This document shows, piece by piece, positions 8,831-17,068 of a DNA stretch of 36,755 nucleotides (its first letter is position 1; the number at the start of each line of letters is the position of its first letter). Origin of the DNA: Candidatus Uhrbacteria bacterium. GTDB taxonomy: Bacteria; Patescibacteriota; Patescibacteriia; 2-12-FULL-60-25. The notes beneath the pieces were generated by a model. That model had not been told where the DNA came from and did not search any database. It worked only from the letters and a program-made list of their open reading frames with translations. The position numbers were made by a program, and so were the translations under genes. The stretch is taken from positions 1-36,755 of the forward strand of contig SICT01000002.1 of the NCBI GenBank assembly GCA_009691315.1, given 5' to 3'.

Positions 8831-9991
8831 ATGACAAAGAAGCATAAGCCGCCTCATTCCCGAATATTTTTGTTATTCGGTTTTGTGGTTGTGTTGGTGG
8901 GTGGACTGTTGCTGATTTGGAATGAGATAGGAGATTTACGATTGAAATCAATGCCGACACTTTCGCCGATCGCTCCCCTTAAAGATGAGCCACCCTCTGA
9001 GATCAAAAAATCAAAGCAAGCCTGTCAGTCTGCATATGGGTATTGGATTGATTGCGGAAGCCCATGTCATGGAAAAGGGAGGGACGTCGTGTGTGCTCAA
9101 GTGTGTGAGTCACAATGTTTGTGTGGAGGGTTAGCTGGTTGGCAGTGCCCAGCCGCAACCGTGTGTACAGATTGGGATCCAAGTCAGGCCGCACCAGATG
9201 CGGTTGGTGTTTGTCGGCCTCGAACAGAAATTATTTCTGTTCCAACTCCAGTTCTTTTACCCGTACCGCAGGGCATGATTTGTGATGAAACCCACTCAAT
9301 TTGCGTCGATCAGTCTTATGAAAATAAATTAATGACCAATCCCGTGGTTGTGACCGGTACGGCTCGCGCGTTTGAACAGCAATTTTCTTGGGCGATGGAA
9401 GATGGAAATGGGAAAGTCATAAAACAGGGAAATATCATGACGCATGGCCCGGATATGGCCACTGCCAATCCATTTACTTTACGAACATTTTTGACCAGCG
9501 TTCCAAAAACTACCACAGGGACACTTGTTTTATTGGAATTTTCTCCACGCGATGGCAGTCCGATTCATGTTTTGCGCATTCCCATTCGATTTCCATCTGA
9601 TACGACCACCGTAAAACTCATGGTGCCGGAAGATTGGGCGGCGTGGGTAAAAGCGGTGCAAGCAGATATTGACGCAGGAGATGTGAAGCCTCACGATCAA
9701 ACACCTGCTATTCTATTTCATTTAGAAAGTATCGTTATTCCAAAAACGATTGTGCCGGCCGAAGCAACGCTTGAAACCGTGCTTGATTGGTTGCGTAAGA
9801 AAACGGGCAAAGACCAGGAATTGGATGTGAAAAGTTTTAAGGTTAAACAGGGGATCGCTTACGTTGTCTTGGCTTGGGATCAAGATCGTTCCGCAGATCT
9901 TTTTGCTTTGACAGCCGTCTATCCCGTCATTCAGAAAACTTTAGTTCAATTTTCTAGCATTGTGAAAGTGTTGCATCAGGAAAATCTATAA
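8831..9991 (+). CDS. Membrane-anchored protein with Gmad2 Ig-like domain and possible C-terminal GerMN-like region
   Basis: TM segment; Cys-rich YGYWIDCGSPCHGKGRDVVCAQVCESQCLCG; NPVVVTGTARAFEQQFSWAMEDGNGKVIKQG…IHVLRIPIRF (Gmad2-like). Confidence 0.65.
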   Translation: MTKKHKPPHSRIFLLFGFVVVLVGGLLLIWNEIGDLRLKSMPTLSPIAPLKDEPPSEIKKSKQACQSAYGYWIDCGSPCHGKGRDVVCAQVCESQCLCGGLAGWQCPAATVCTDWDPSQAAPDAVGVCRPRTEIISVPTPVLLPVPQGMICDETHSICVDQSYENKLMTNPVVVTGTARAFEQQFSWAMEDGNGKVIKQGNIMTHGPDMATANPFTLRTFLTSVPKTTTGTLVLLEFSPRDGSPIHVLRIPIRFPSDTTTVKLMVPEDWAAWVKAVQADIDAGDVKPHDQTPAILFHLESIVIPKTIVPAEATLETVLDWLRKKTGKDQELDVKSFKVKQGIAYVVLAWDQDRSADLFALTAVYPVIQKTLVQFSSIVKVLHQENL

Positions 9992-9993
9992 GT

Positions 9994-10422
9994 ATGATTT
10001 TGATTGCCGGATATGCAGGGCTTGCCGCAGGAGTCATTCTGCTTTTCTTAGCGCATGTGGCTCCGCGTTTTGGTGCCGGAAATTTTATTCGTGAGATAGA
10101 TCAGCCAACCGCATTTGGTCGTAAGATTTCACACCGCGAAGCGCATTTGATTGGCATTTTGATTCATCTCCTCGTATCATTATTTGCCGGTCTTGTCTTT
10201 GCCTGGCTGGTCGATCAGAGGTTGGTGAGCGGATTCCATTTTCTGCCCGTGCTTGGCTGGTCTGTCATTCTGACGTTCGTTTTTGGTTTGATCATCATGC
10301 CGCTGGAAGGGCATGGGATATTTGGTGTGAAGCACGACGCCTGGTTTCCCGTTGATCTTTTTCTCACCAGCATTTTGTGGGGGCTGATCTTTTTTGCCTT
10401 GATGAGAGTGTGGGGAGTGTAA
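9994..10422 (+). CDS. Hypothetical multi-pass membrane protein
   Basis: About four hydrophobic segments; ORF follows the previous gene by 2 nt. Confidence 0.6.
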   Translation: MILIAGYAGLAAGVILLFLAHVAPRFGAGNFIREIDQPTAFGRKISHREAHLIGILIHLLVSLFAGLVFAWLVDQRLVSGFHFLPVLGWSVILTFVFGLIIMPLEGHGIFGVKHDAWFPVDLFLTSILWGLIFFALMRVWGV

Positions 10423-10475
10423 AATCTGATCAAGGCTTGATACAAGAAGATCATTCATATATGATCCTGACGTTT

Positions 10476-10550
10476 GCGGGTATCGTATAGTGGCTATTAT
10501 GCTAGCCTTCCAAGCTGGAGAGGCGGGTTCAATTCCCGCTACCCGCTCCA
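10476..10550 (+). tRNA. tRNA-Gly (anticodon TCC), CCA encoded
   Basis: Acceptor GCGGGTA/TACCCGC, T-loop GGTTCAATTCC, anticodon loop CTTCCAA, terminal CCA. Confidence 0.95.
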
Positions 10551-10592
10551 AAAAGAAAAACGCCTCGAATTGTTTAGGCGTTTTTCTTTTTG
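10551..10592 (+). terminator. Intrinsic terminator-like hairpin after tRNA-Gly
   Basis: aaaaagaaaaacgcctcgaattgtttaggcgtttttcttttt. Confidence 0.75.
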
Positions 10593-10628
10593 GAGCGAGG
10601 CTCGCCCCTTGCAGGGGCGGCCCGCTCT
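10592..10628. repeat. REP-like palindrome
   Basis: ggagcgaggctcgccccttgcaggggcggcccgctct. Confidence 0.5.
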
Positions 10629-10661
10629 ACAAAAAAAGTTACCGAAGGTATCATAGGTATC

Positions 10662-10910
10662 ATGTTCTTCACCTATATTCTTTTGAGTCTGAAAGACAAC
10701 CGAACCTATGTGGGATACACTAATGACTTAGAAGAAAGACTCGCTCGTCACAACTCCGGTCAAGTCACGGCAACGCAAAATCGTCGACCGTTAAAAGTTT
10801 TCTTTCATGAAGAGTGGCCAACGATGGAAGAAGCGAAAAAACGAGAGCTGTATTGGAAGAGCGGGGCGGGAAGAAGAAAGTTGAAAAAGATGTTTGAGGA
10901 AAAAATTTAG
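10662..10910 (+). CDS. GIY-YIG nuclease superfamily protein (UPF0213/YhbQ-like)
   Basis: MFFTYILLSLKDNRTYVGYTNDLEERLARHNSG…EEAKKRELYWKSGAGRRK. Confidence 0.9.
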   Translation: MFFTYILLSLKDNRTYVGYTNDLEERLARHNSGQVTATQNRRPLKVFFHEEWPTMEEAKKRELYWKSGAGRRKLKKMFEEKI

Positions 10911-10980
10911 GGCCTCGTAGAGCTTTCAAGTCTGGGGTACTATCTTTAAAGGCATCTGAAATACAAACACAATTTCTGTT

Positions 10981-11484
10981 ATGAACAAGCAAGCACCTCG
11001 CGAAGCATTACAATGGATCACTGATATCCTCCTTCAACACAAGATCCCTTTTCAGATCACGGGCGGATTGGCTGGTATCGTGTATGGTTCGGGTCGTTCG
11101 TTGAACGATATTGATATCGATGTACCAGAAGATCGAATGCAAGAGATTGTTTCTGACGTGAAAAAGTACATTGAATTTGGCCCAGAAAGGTACAAGGATG
11201 AAAATTGGGATCTCATGGTTCTCACGCTGAATTACAAGGGTCAGAGTATCGACCTCGGAGGAACAGATACGACAAAGACTTTTGATAAAAATCATAAACA
11301 ATGGTTTCTCGCTCCATGCAATTTATCTTCCGCACAAATTCATGATGTTCTCGGCACACCTCTTCCTGTTGTACATCCAAAGGATTACATCATCTACAAA
11401 AGGAGTCTCAATAGGACTATACATGGGGAAGCTATTGATCAAATTGATGCTGTTGCTGCAGAAAACTTTCTACGATCCCAATAG
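10981..11484 (+). CDS. Nucleotidyltransferase-fold (MNT-like) protein
   Basis: FQITGGLAGIVYGSGRSLNDIDIDVPED (GG…D-x-D signature), VVHPKDYIIYKRSLN. Confidence 0.7.
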   Translation: MNKQAPREALQWITDILLQHKIPFQITGGLAGIVYGSGRSLNDIDIDVPEDRMQEIVSDVKKYIEFGPERYKDENWDLMVLTLNYKGQSIDLGGTDTTKTFDKNHKQWFLAPCNLSSAQIHDVLGTPLPVVHPKDYIIYKRSLNRTIHGEAIDQIDAVAAENFLRSQ

Positions 11485-11572
11485 TTTCCTGTCTAGATTT
11501 TAGAATGGTAAATAGAGAGGATTGCTCTCCTTCAAGAAAAAGGTTCGAAATTCGTCCCGGGTGGTGCTCCAT

Positions 11573-11604
11573 AAAAAAGCTCTCATTGTTATGAGGGTTT
11601 TTTT
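11573..11604 (+). terminator. Intrinsic terminator-like hairpin
   Basis: aaaaaagctctcattgttatgagggttttttt. Confidence 0.65.
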
Positions 11605-11702
11605 ATGGAATGAGACTCCGATCAAGTCTCTTGACGTTTATCTTGTCGTTTTTCGCCATTTCCTTTAATTTGAATAGTGGACTATTCGTTCAGGAGGCGC
11701 CC

Positions 11703-12050
11703 ATGTCGTTGCCCACCCCGATCGTGTTCAGCCCAGGTTTCAGTTTGCGCTTTCACGCGCTCGCCAACTTGGTCATCGTGAGCCTGGTCATTCTCGGCCA
11801 GTTCATCACATTCACGCCGCATGTGATCATCTCGCCGCCGCCGTCCAATCAGGCTCGGCTCTGTATGCCGCCGTATGCCACGGGGATCGTGCAGATTTCA
11901 AGTGAGCCGCTGGTGTTCACCCTATGCGAGTCGGTCTGTCCCACCACCTGTGTGCGGACGATCGCCCGATATTCGTCTGGTACCAGTACGGGTTCAGGTT
12001 CGGCTGCAGCACTCTGGTTCTGGCCATCCGTTCGCCCAGGGAACGCTTAA
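11703..12050 (+). CDS. Orphan hypothetical protein with strong SD, possibly frameshifted into the frame ending at 12145
   Basis: tcaggaggcgcccATG; 115 aa in this frame. Confidence 0.5.
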   Translation: MSLPTPIVFSPGFSLRFHALANLVIVSLVILGQFITFTPHVIISPPPSNQARLCMPPYATGIVQISSEPLVFTLCESVCPTTCVRTIARYSSGTSTGSGSAAALWFWPSVRPGNA

Positions 12051-12221
12051 TGGAAGCGATCATCGATGGCCGCTCGCTTCAGATCGAGGACTGGTGGGAT
12101 GATCCCGCCATCCTGCCTGAAGGTCCACACATCTGTCTGCACTGATTCTCCTCGTTGTTCTTTTCTCTCGCCCTCGACCTTCGCCATTCGCCAACCGGCG
12201 AAGGCGGATCGGGGATTTTTT

Positions 12222-12551
12222 TTATCTATTATCTCCGCTTCCAGAAAGTTTCCCTCGCTCCATTCTGGAAAATAATTTTTCTAAATTCACGTTGGCAATT
12301 TCATCAAGCGATAATCCAAGTTCAGTTGCAATTTGCGCCACATACCACAACACATCTCCCAATTCTTTTTTAATTTCCATTTTCTTTTCTTCTGTCACCA
12401 CTCCATGATCATCGCGCAAAGTCTTTTTAATTTTATCAGCCACCTCGCCAGCTTCACCGGCTAGACCTAAAACTGGGTACACGAAATTTTTTCCAAGGTC
12501 TGGATAGATTGCTGTTTTACGGGACTGAGACTGATAATCATTGAATGTCAT
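12222..12551 (-). CDS. MazG-like nucleotide pyrophosphohydrolase
   Basis: VLGLAGEAGEVADKIKKTLRDD…KKELGDVLWYVAQIATELGLSLDEIANVNLEKL. Confidence 0.93.
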   Translation of the reverse strand: MTFNDYQSQSRKTAIYPDLGKNFVYPVLGLAGEAGEVADKIKKTLRDDHGVVTEEKKMEIKKELGDVLWYVAQIATELGLSLDEIANVNLEKLFSRMERGKLSGSGDNR

Positions 12552-12654
12552 AGTTCATGAATCATGAAACATGGATCATAAAACGTCAAACAAAAAAGAG
12601 AAAACAGGGTAGGCCTTGGCATCCCAATCGTTTTCCATTAGGATGTGGGGACTT

Positions 12655-12731
12655 CGGGGTGTAGCTCAGTTGGCTAGAGCATCTGCTTTGGGAGCAGAGG
12701 GTCGCAGGTTCGAGCCCTGTCACCCCGACCA
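12655..12731 (+). tRNA. tRNA-Pro (anticodon TGG), CCA encoded
   Basis: Acceptor CGGGGTG/CACCCCG, anticodon stem-loop TCTGC TTTGGGA GCAGA, GGTTCGAGCCC, ACCA. Confidence 0.95.
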
Positions 12732-12802
12732 CGTAAAAACCACGCTTTTATAGCGGGGTTTTTTGTTGTGGTCCACGTGGCAGGCCGCGTTTTATTTTAG
12801 GC

Positions 12803-12831
12803 TTGATGGAACGGGTTATCTGTGATATACA
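12803..12831 (+). promoter_or_regulatory. sigma70-like promoter TTGATG-17-TATACA
   Basis: ttgatg gaacgggttatctgtga tataca. Confidence 0.55.
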
Positions 12832-12880
12832 GGGAAGGCTGTTTTTTTCTTCCCCTCGTTGTTCTCAGGAGAGATCACGA

Positions 12881-13153
12881 ATGCCTCTGCTCGATCTGCA
12901 TCCGGAAAAAGCTTCTTCCCCGTGTCATCAGGTCGCTTTGATCATGAAGATGGTCGGTGACGTGATGGTCTACTATTGTGCCCGTGTGACCTGTCAAACA
13001 GCGGTCGCACGAATCAGTCCCGACACTCATCGCGGTGAGTGGCTCGATGGGAATGATCCGGGGACCATGAGCCCGCTACGTCGCATGGTTCAGGAGGGGC
13101 CCGTTCCCAAGGCGAAGGCGGCATCCTCTCGCACCGTCTCCGCTCGCCGCTAA
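12881..13153 (+). CDS. Orphan hypothetical protein with SD
   Basis: ctcaggagagatcacgaATG; 90 aa; own promoter upstream. Confidence 0.5.
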   Translation: MPLLDLHPEKASSPCHQVALIMKMVGDVMVYYCARVTCQTAVARISPDTHRGEWLDGNDPGTMSPLRRMVQEGPVPKAKAASSRTVSARR

Positions 13154-13210
13154 CGCTTCGTACCGCACTTCTTCCTTCACGCTTCTTCTGAGGCGTTTTT
13201 TTATTCCGAA

Positions 13211-13248
13211 ATAACTCCCTCCAACTCCCTCTTTCCAAAAGAGGGAGT
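13211..13248. repeat. Third copy of the CCCTC/GAGGG palindromic repeat
   Basis: ataactccctccaactccctctttccaaaagagggagt, same consensus as 6124-6160. Confidence 0.6.
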
Positions 13249-13272
13249 GTCAGAGTACGATTCTATCTAAAT

Positions 13273-14421
13273 ATGCGCATTGCCATTGACGCTCGAATGA
13301 TGGGGCCGCTGAATACGCGGGGGATTGGGCGTTATGTAGAAGAGTTGGTGCGAGCCATGTTGATTGAAGGGCCGCAGAATCAATTTGTTCTGCTCGCGCG
13401 TGATCCAAGTACGTCTCCATTTTTAAATCATCCAAACGTTGAACATATCAAAGCGGATATTCAGTGGTACACGTTTCAAGAGCAGATCAAGATGCCTGCC
13501 CTTCTCCGTCAGGCGCGAGCGGATGTCGTTCACATTCCGCATTGGAATGTTCCGTTTTTGTATCGTGAGCCATTTTTGGTCACGATCCATGATTTACTAT
13601 TGCGCCGCCAACCATTCAGCGCAAAAATTTCTACACGTCATCCGTTTCTCGCATGGTTAAAATTTTATGCGTATCGTGGCTTGCTTCGCGATGTGGTGTC
13701 TCGCGCGAAGTTGATCCTCGTGCCCACGCAATTTGTGCGAGATGAGGTGCGTGAGTTTTATTCTGTTTCTGATGATCAACTCATGGTAACGGGTGAAGGG
13801 TTGTCTGATTTTCCGCCAGCCGATGCTTCAGGCATTCCGTCAGGAAAATTTTTGTTTTATTTGGGCAGTGCCTATCCGCATAAACGGCTTGATCTTTTGT
13901 TAGATAGTTGGACGGTACTGTCAAAATCACACCAAGATCTTCAGCTTGTGCTGGCCGGAGAAAAAGATGTGTTTATGCAGAGACACATGACGCGCGTTGA
14001 ACAGGAAAGACTTCCCCGCGTATTTTTTCCTGGCCGGCTCCCTGATAGTGAGTTACGTGGATTCTTGGAGCACGCCTCATTATTCGTTTTTCCTTCCTCG
14101 CATGAGGGCTTTGGTCTGCCACCGCTTGAGGCGTTATCATGCAATTGTCCTGTCGTTTCGAGTGATGCTCCATGTTTGCGAGAAGTTTTGCCGAAAGAAG
14201 CCGTTTTTTTCTTCCGGAATGGGGATCGAGATGATATGATACGAGCGATCGAGACGGTACTCGGTGATTTGCCGGCCGCGCGTGCTGGAGCACAAAGGGC
14301 GAGTCAGAAGGTGCGCGAGCAATGGACCTGGCAGACGGTCGCGCGCAAAACGCTTTCAGCCTACGATCAATTTTTTCATGCCAAGAAAAATGGGTTCCGT
14401 GAAAATAAAAACCGTCCGTAA
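13273..14421 (+). CDS. GT4-type (GT-B fold) glycosyltransferase
   Basis: IAIDARMMGPLNTRGIGRYVEELVRAM, VHIPHWNVPF, FLFYLGSAYPHKRLDLLLDSW, LFVFPSSHEGFGLPPLEALSCNCPVVSSDAPCLREV. Confidence 0.93.
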   Translation: MRIAIDARMMGPLNTRGIGRYVEELVRAMLIEGPQNQFVLLARDPSTSPFLNHPNVEHIKADIQWYTFQEQIKMPALLRQARADVVHIPHWNVPFLYREPFLVTIHDLLLRRQPFSAKISTRHPFLAWLKFYAYRGLLRDVVSRAKLILVPTQFVRDEVREFYSVSDDQLMVTGEGLSDFPPADASGIPSGKFLFYLGSAYPHKRLDLLLDSWTVLSKSHQDLQLVLAGEKDVFMQRHMTRVEQERLPRVFFPGRLPDSELRGFLEHASLFVFPSSHEGFGLPPLEALSCNCPVVSSDAPCLREVLPKEAVFFFRNGDRDDMIRAIETVLGDLPAARAGAQRASQKVREQWTWQTVARKTLSAYDQFFHAKKNGFRENKNRP

Positions 14422-17068
14422 AAAAAAGACGGTTGTTTCAAAATCAAAAGAAAAAATACTCAAGCTCGAGGCTCAGTTGTCTGCGGTGCTTGAACGGCCG
14501 GGCGCGACCATCTCCATCGCTCGGTCGCGTCGTTCTCACAAAAAACCACGTAAACCAACCGTTCTTGATTTTCAGGATGCGATTCACGCTTTAGATCAAA
14601 TGTTAGTTGGTGGGATTGGTCGGGCGCAGGAGCGTGGCAAGGCCAAGCGCGTCAAAATTCATTTTGGTTCGCATCAGCCGAGCACGCATAAGGTTTCCCT
14701 GCCTCGTCTCAAACGTGGACCACTCGTTTCGCCTTCTCCGCCTCTTGACGAACCCCCTATTCATAAGTGGATGGCTCCATTTGAGTTTCCTCCCTCGCTC
14801 GAAGAGATCATCGCCGCAGTAAACGATCTCCACATCTCTGAGATTGATCCGCGCGCCATGCAGGGACAATTTACGATCGGTCAATCCTCTCGGCGCGTCT
14901 CGGGTTCCACGACCCAGGGCGCGGAAACCGCGCCCTTACGATTGACCATCGATCAGACGTGGTTCATTTCTCAATTTACCCCCTCTGATCCAGACCAAGC
15001 CTTCCAAGCAGTGTATGGCTGGTCTAGGCGGTTGGTAGATCAATTCAGCTTTGTGAGAAACGAAGAGGCAAGAGAAGAAAAAGAGGAAGAACCGGTCTGG
15101 GCAGCGCCTGCCTGGAGCATGAAGCGGGTGATGATTGGTTTTTGCGGATTGCTTTTGGTCGTGTCTTTGCCAGCCGGAGCTATTTCTTTTGCGCGATCGC
15201 TCTCCACATCAGTTGAGCAGGTCACTCAGCACAGTCACGAGGCGCTCAATAGTATTCACGCAGCCATCAGAGGTTCCGGATCTGATCAAATGGTTGCTTG
15301 GCGCCAGGCGTCCGAGCGTTTTACGCAAGCCGATCAAGCCCTGTCTCAGATGAACGCCTCGATCGTTGCGTTGGCCCAACTTTTACCGCAAACACGCACG
15401 CTGTATCGTAGTGCCCATGAACTTTTAAATGCCGGAGACTCCGCGGCCCAAGCGGGAAAATTTTTATCCGAGGGATTACAGCATGCTTTGCAAGATCCAG
15501 TGACGCATGCAGATGAGCGTTTGATCACTTTTTCTACCTATTTAGAAGCCGCAAGTCGTCCCCTGTCTTCTGCGGTTCAATCCGTCGGTCGATTGAGTAT
15601 TGATCGTCTTCCAAGCACGGTTCGGCCCCAAGCGAATGAATTAAAAGATGCGCTTTCTTCGAGTCAAACATCTTTGCGGGAATTACGTGCCATCACCGAC
15701 GTGTTGATTTCTGCCGCTGGTCATAATGAACCGCGGAGATATCTTTTGGTCTTTCAAAATCATACCGAACTTCGTCCCTCCGGTGGTTTTATGGGATCGC
15801 TGGCGGAAATCGAAGTGGATCGTGGAGAAATCACCAAAGTATTTGTGCCAGCGGGCGGGCCGTATGATTTGCGTGATCAGCTGAACACGCGGGTTTTGGC
15901 GCCTGAGCCGCTGCAGCTGATTTCGGCTCGCTGGGAATTGCAGGATGCCAATTGGTTTCCGGATTTTCCTGCCACGGCGCGTAAAATTCAATGGTTTTGG
16001 AGCAAGTCTGGGCAGGCAAGTGTGGATGGCGTGATTGCGATCAATGCGCATGTCATGGAAAAATTATTGGCTTTCACCGGGCCGATCGATTTGCCGGAAT
16101 ATGGCAAAGTGATCACCGCGGAAAATTTTTTAATCGAAACGCAAAAGGCGGTTGAGCTGGAATATGATCGCAAAGAAAATAAACCGAAAAAAATTATCGG
16201 TGATCTTTTAGAACAAGTTCTGGTCAAATTCAAAACAACCTCGCATGAAGATTGGCCATCTCTCGTAGGACTATTCAACGACTCGCTCACCACAAAAGAT
16301 GTCCAAATTTATTTTACGCGTGCAGATGAAGACGCCTTGGCCCATCGTTTTGGTTGGCGCGGGGAAATGAAACCGGTGCAAGGCGATACGCTGTCGCTGA
16401 TTGAGGCGAATATTGCCGGACAAAAAACAGACGGCGTGATTCCTGAAATCGTGACGCATGATGTGGATATTCAGGAAGATGGGCAGATCGTGGATACCGT
16501 AACCTTGACCCGTCGTCATCTCGGAAAAAAAGGCGAACTTTTTCGTGGTGTGAACAATGTGAGCTATCTGCGTGTCTATGTGCCAGAAGGTTCAATGTTG
16601 ATCTCCGCAGATGGATTTCATCCGCCTCCAGCCACATTGTTCAAACAACCTTTGGCCAGCGATCAGATGGATACGGATTTGGCCGCTTTGGTTTCTCAGC
16701 AGGAGCAAGAGCAGGGGAGTGAAGTCACGGTTACGCACGAATTCGGTCGGACAGCTTTTGGTGGGTGGCTTCAGCTCGAACCTGGAGAAACTTCGGTCAC
16801 CCATTTCAAATATCGTCTGCCTTTTACAGCTTTCGATATGACTCGCAGTGCCGTTGCCGCTGAACGCGCAGCCTATCTTCTTTTACTGACGAGTCAATCA
16901 GGTAAACCAAATCGTCAGATTGTGACTCAGATTCATCTTCCAGCAACCTGGCGTATCAGTTGGTCTAATCGCGATACGAATTCATCCAATAGTAGTACAC
17001 TACGTCTCACGGCTACTTGGGATCGAGATCAGGTGCTCGCCGGTTTATTTAACATCTCCCATGAATAA
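14378..17068 (+). CDS. DUF4012-type large membrane protein
   Basis: TM around 15120-15190; RRYLLVFQNHTELRPSGGFMGSLAEIEVDRGEI. Start overlaps the GT4 end; upstream ORF extension from 14264 lies antiparallel in meaning to GT4 coding and is unlikely. Confidence 0.8.
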   Translation: MPRKMGSVKIKTVRKKKTVVSKSKEKILKLEAQLSAVLERPGATISIARSRRSHKKPRKPTVLDFQDAIHALDQMLVGGIGRAQERGKAKRVKIHFGSHQPSTHKVSLPRLKRGPLVSPSPPLDEPPIHKWMAPFEFPPSLEEIIAAVNDLHISEIDPRAMQGQFTIGQSSRRVSGSTTQGAETAPLRLTIDQTWFISQFTPSDPDQAFQAVYGWSRRLVDQFSFVRNEEAREEKEEEPVWAAPAWSMKRVMIGFCGLLLVVSLPAGAISFARSLSTSVEQVTQHSHEALNSIHAAIRGSGSDQMVAWRQASERFTQADQALSQMNASIVALAQLLPQTRTLYRSAHELLNAGDSAAQAGKFLSEGLQHALQDPVTHADERLITFSTYLEAASRPLSSAVQSVGRLSIDRLPSTVRPQANELKDALSSSQTSLRELRAITDVLISAAGHNEPRRYLLVFQNHTELRPSGGFMGSLAEIEVDRGEITKVFVPAGGPYDLRDQLNTRVLAPEPLQLISARWELQDANWFPDFPATARKIQWFWSKSGQASVDGVIAINAHVMEKLLAFTGPIDLPEYGKVITAENFLIETQKAVELEYDRKENKPKKIIGDLLEQVLVKFKTTSHEDWPSLVGLFNDSLTTKDVQIYFTRADEDALAHRFGWRGEMKPVQGDTLSLIEANIAGQKTDGVIPEIVTHDVDIQEDGQIVDTVTLTRRHLGKKGELFRGVNNVSYLRVYVPEGSMLISADGFHPPPATLFKQPLASDQMDTDLAALVSQQEQEQGSEVTVTHEFGRTAFGGWLQLEPGETSVTHFKYRLPFTAFDMTRSAVAAERAAYLLLLTSQSGKPNRQIVTQIHLPATWRISWSNRDTNSSNSSTLRLTATWDRDQVLAGLFNISHE

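Noticed and set aside
10590-10661. N-terminal extension of the GIY-YIG ORF (MERGSPLAGAARSTKKVTEGIIGI)
   Set aside because: Encoded by the REP-like palindrome; the domain starts at MFFTYILLS (10662).
11520-11575. tRNA-like 3' end (aaggttcgaaattcgtcccgggtggtgctcca)
   Set aside because: T-arm stem does not pair, and no matching 5' acceptor or D/anticodon arms were found upstream.
15683-16051. Minus-strand ORFs in the DUF4012 gene
   Set aside because: Antisense of a long supported ORF; composition looks like a reverse-frame artefact.
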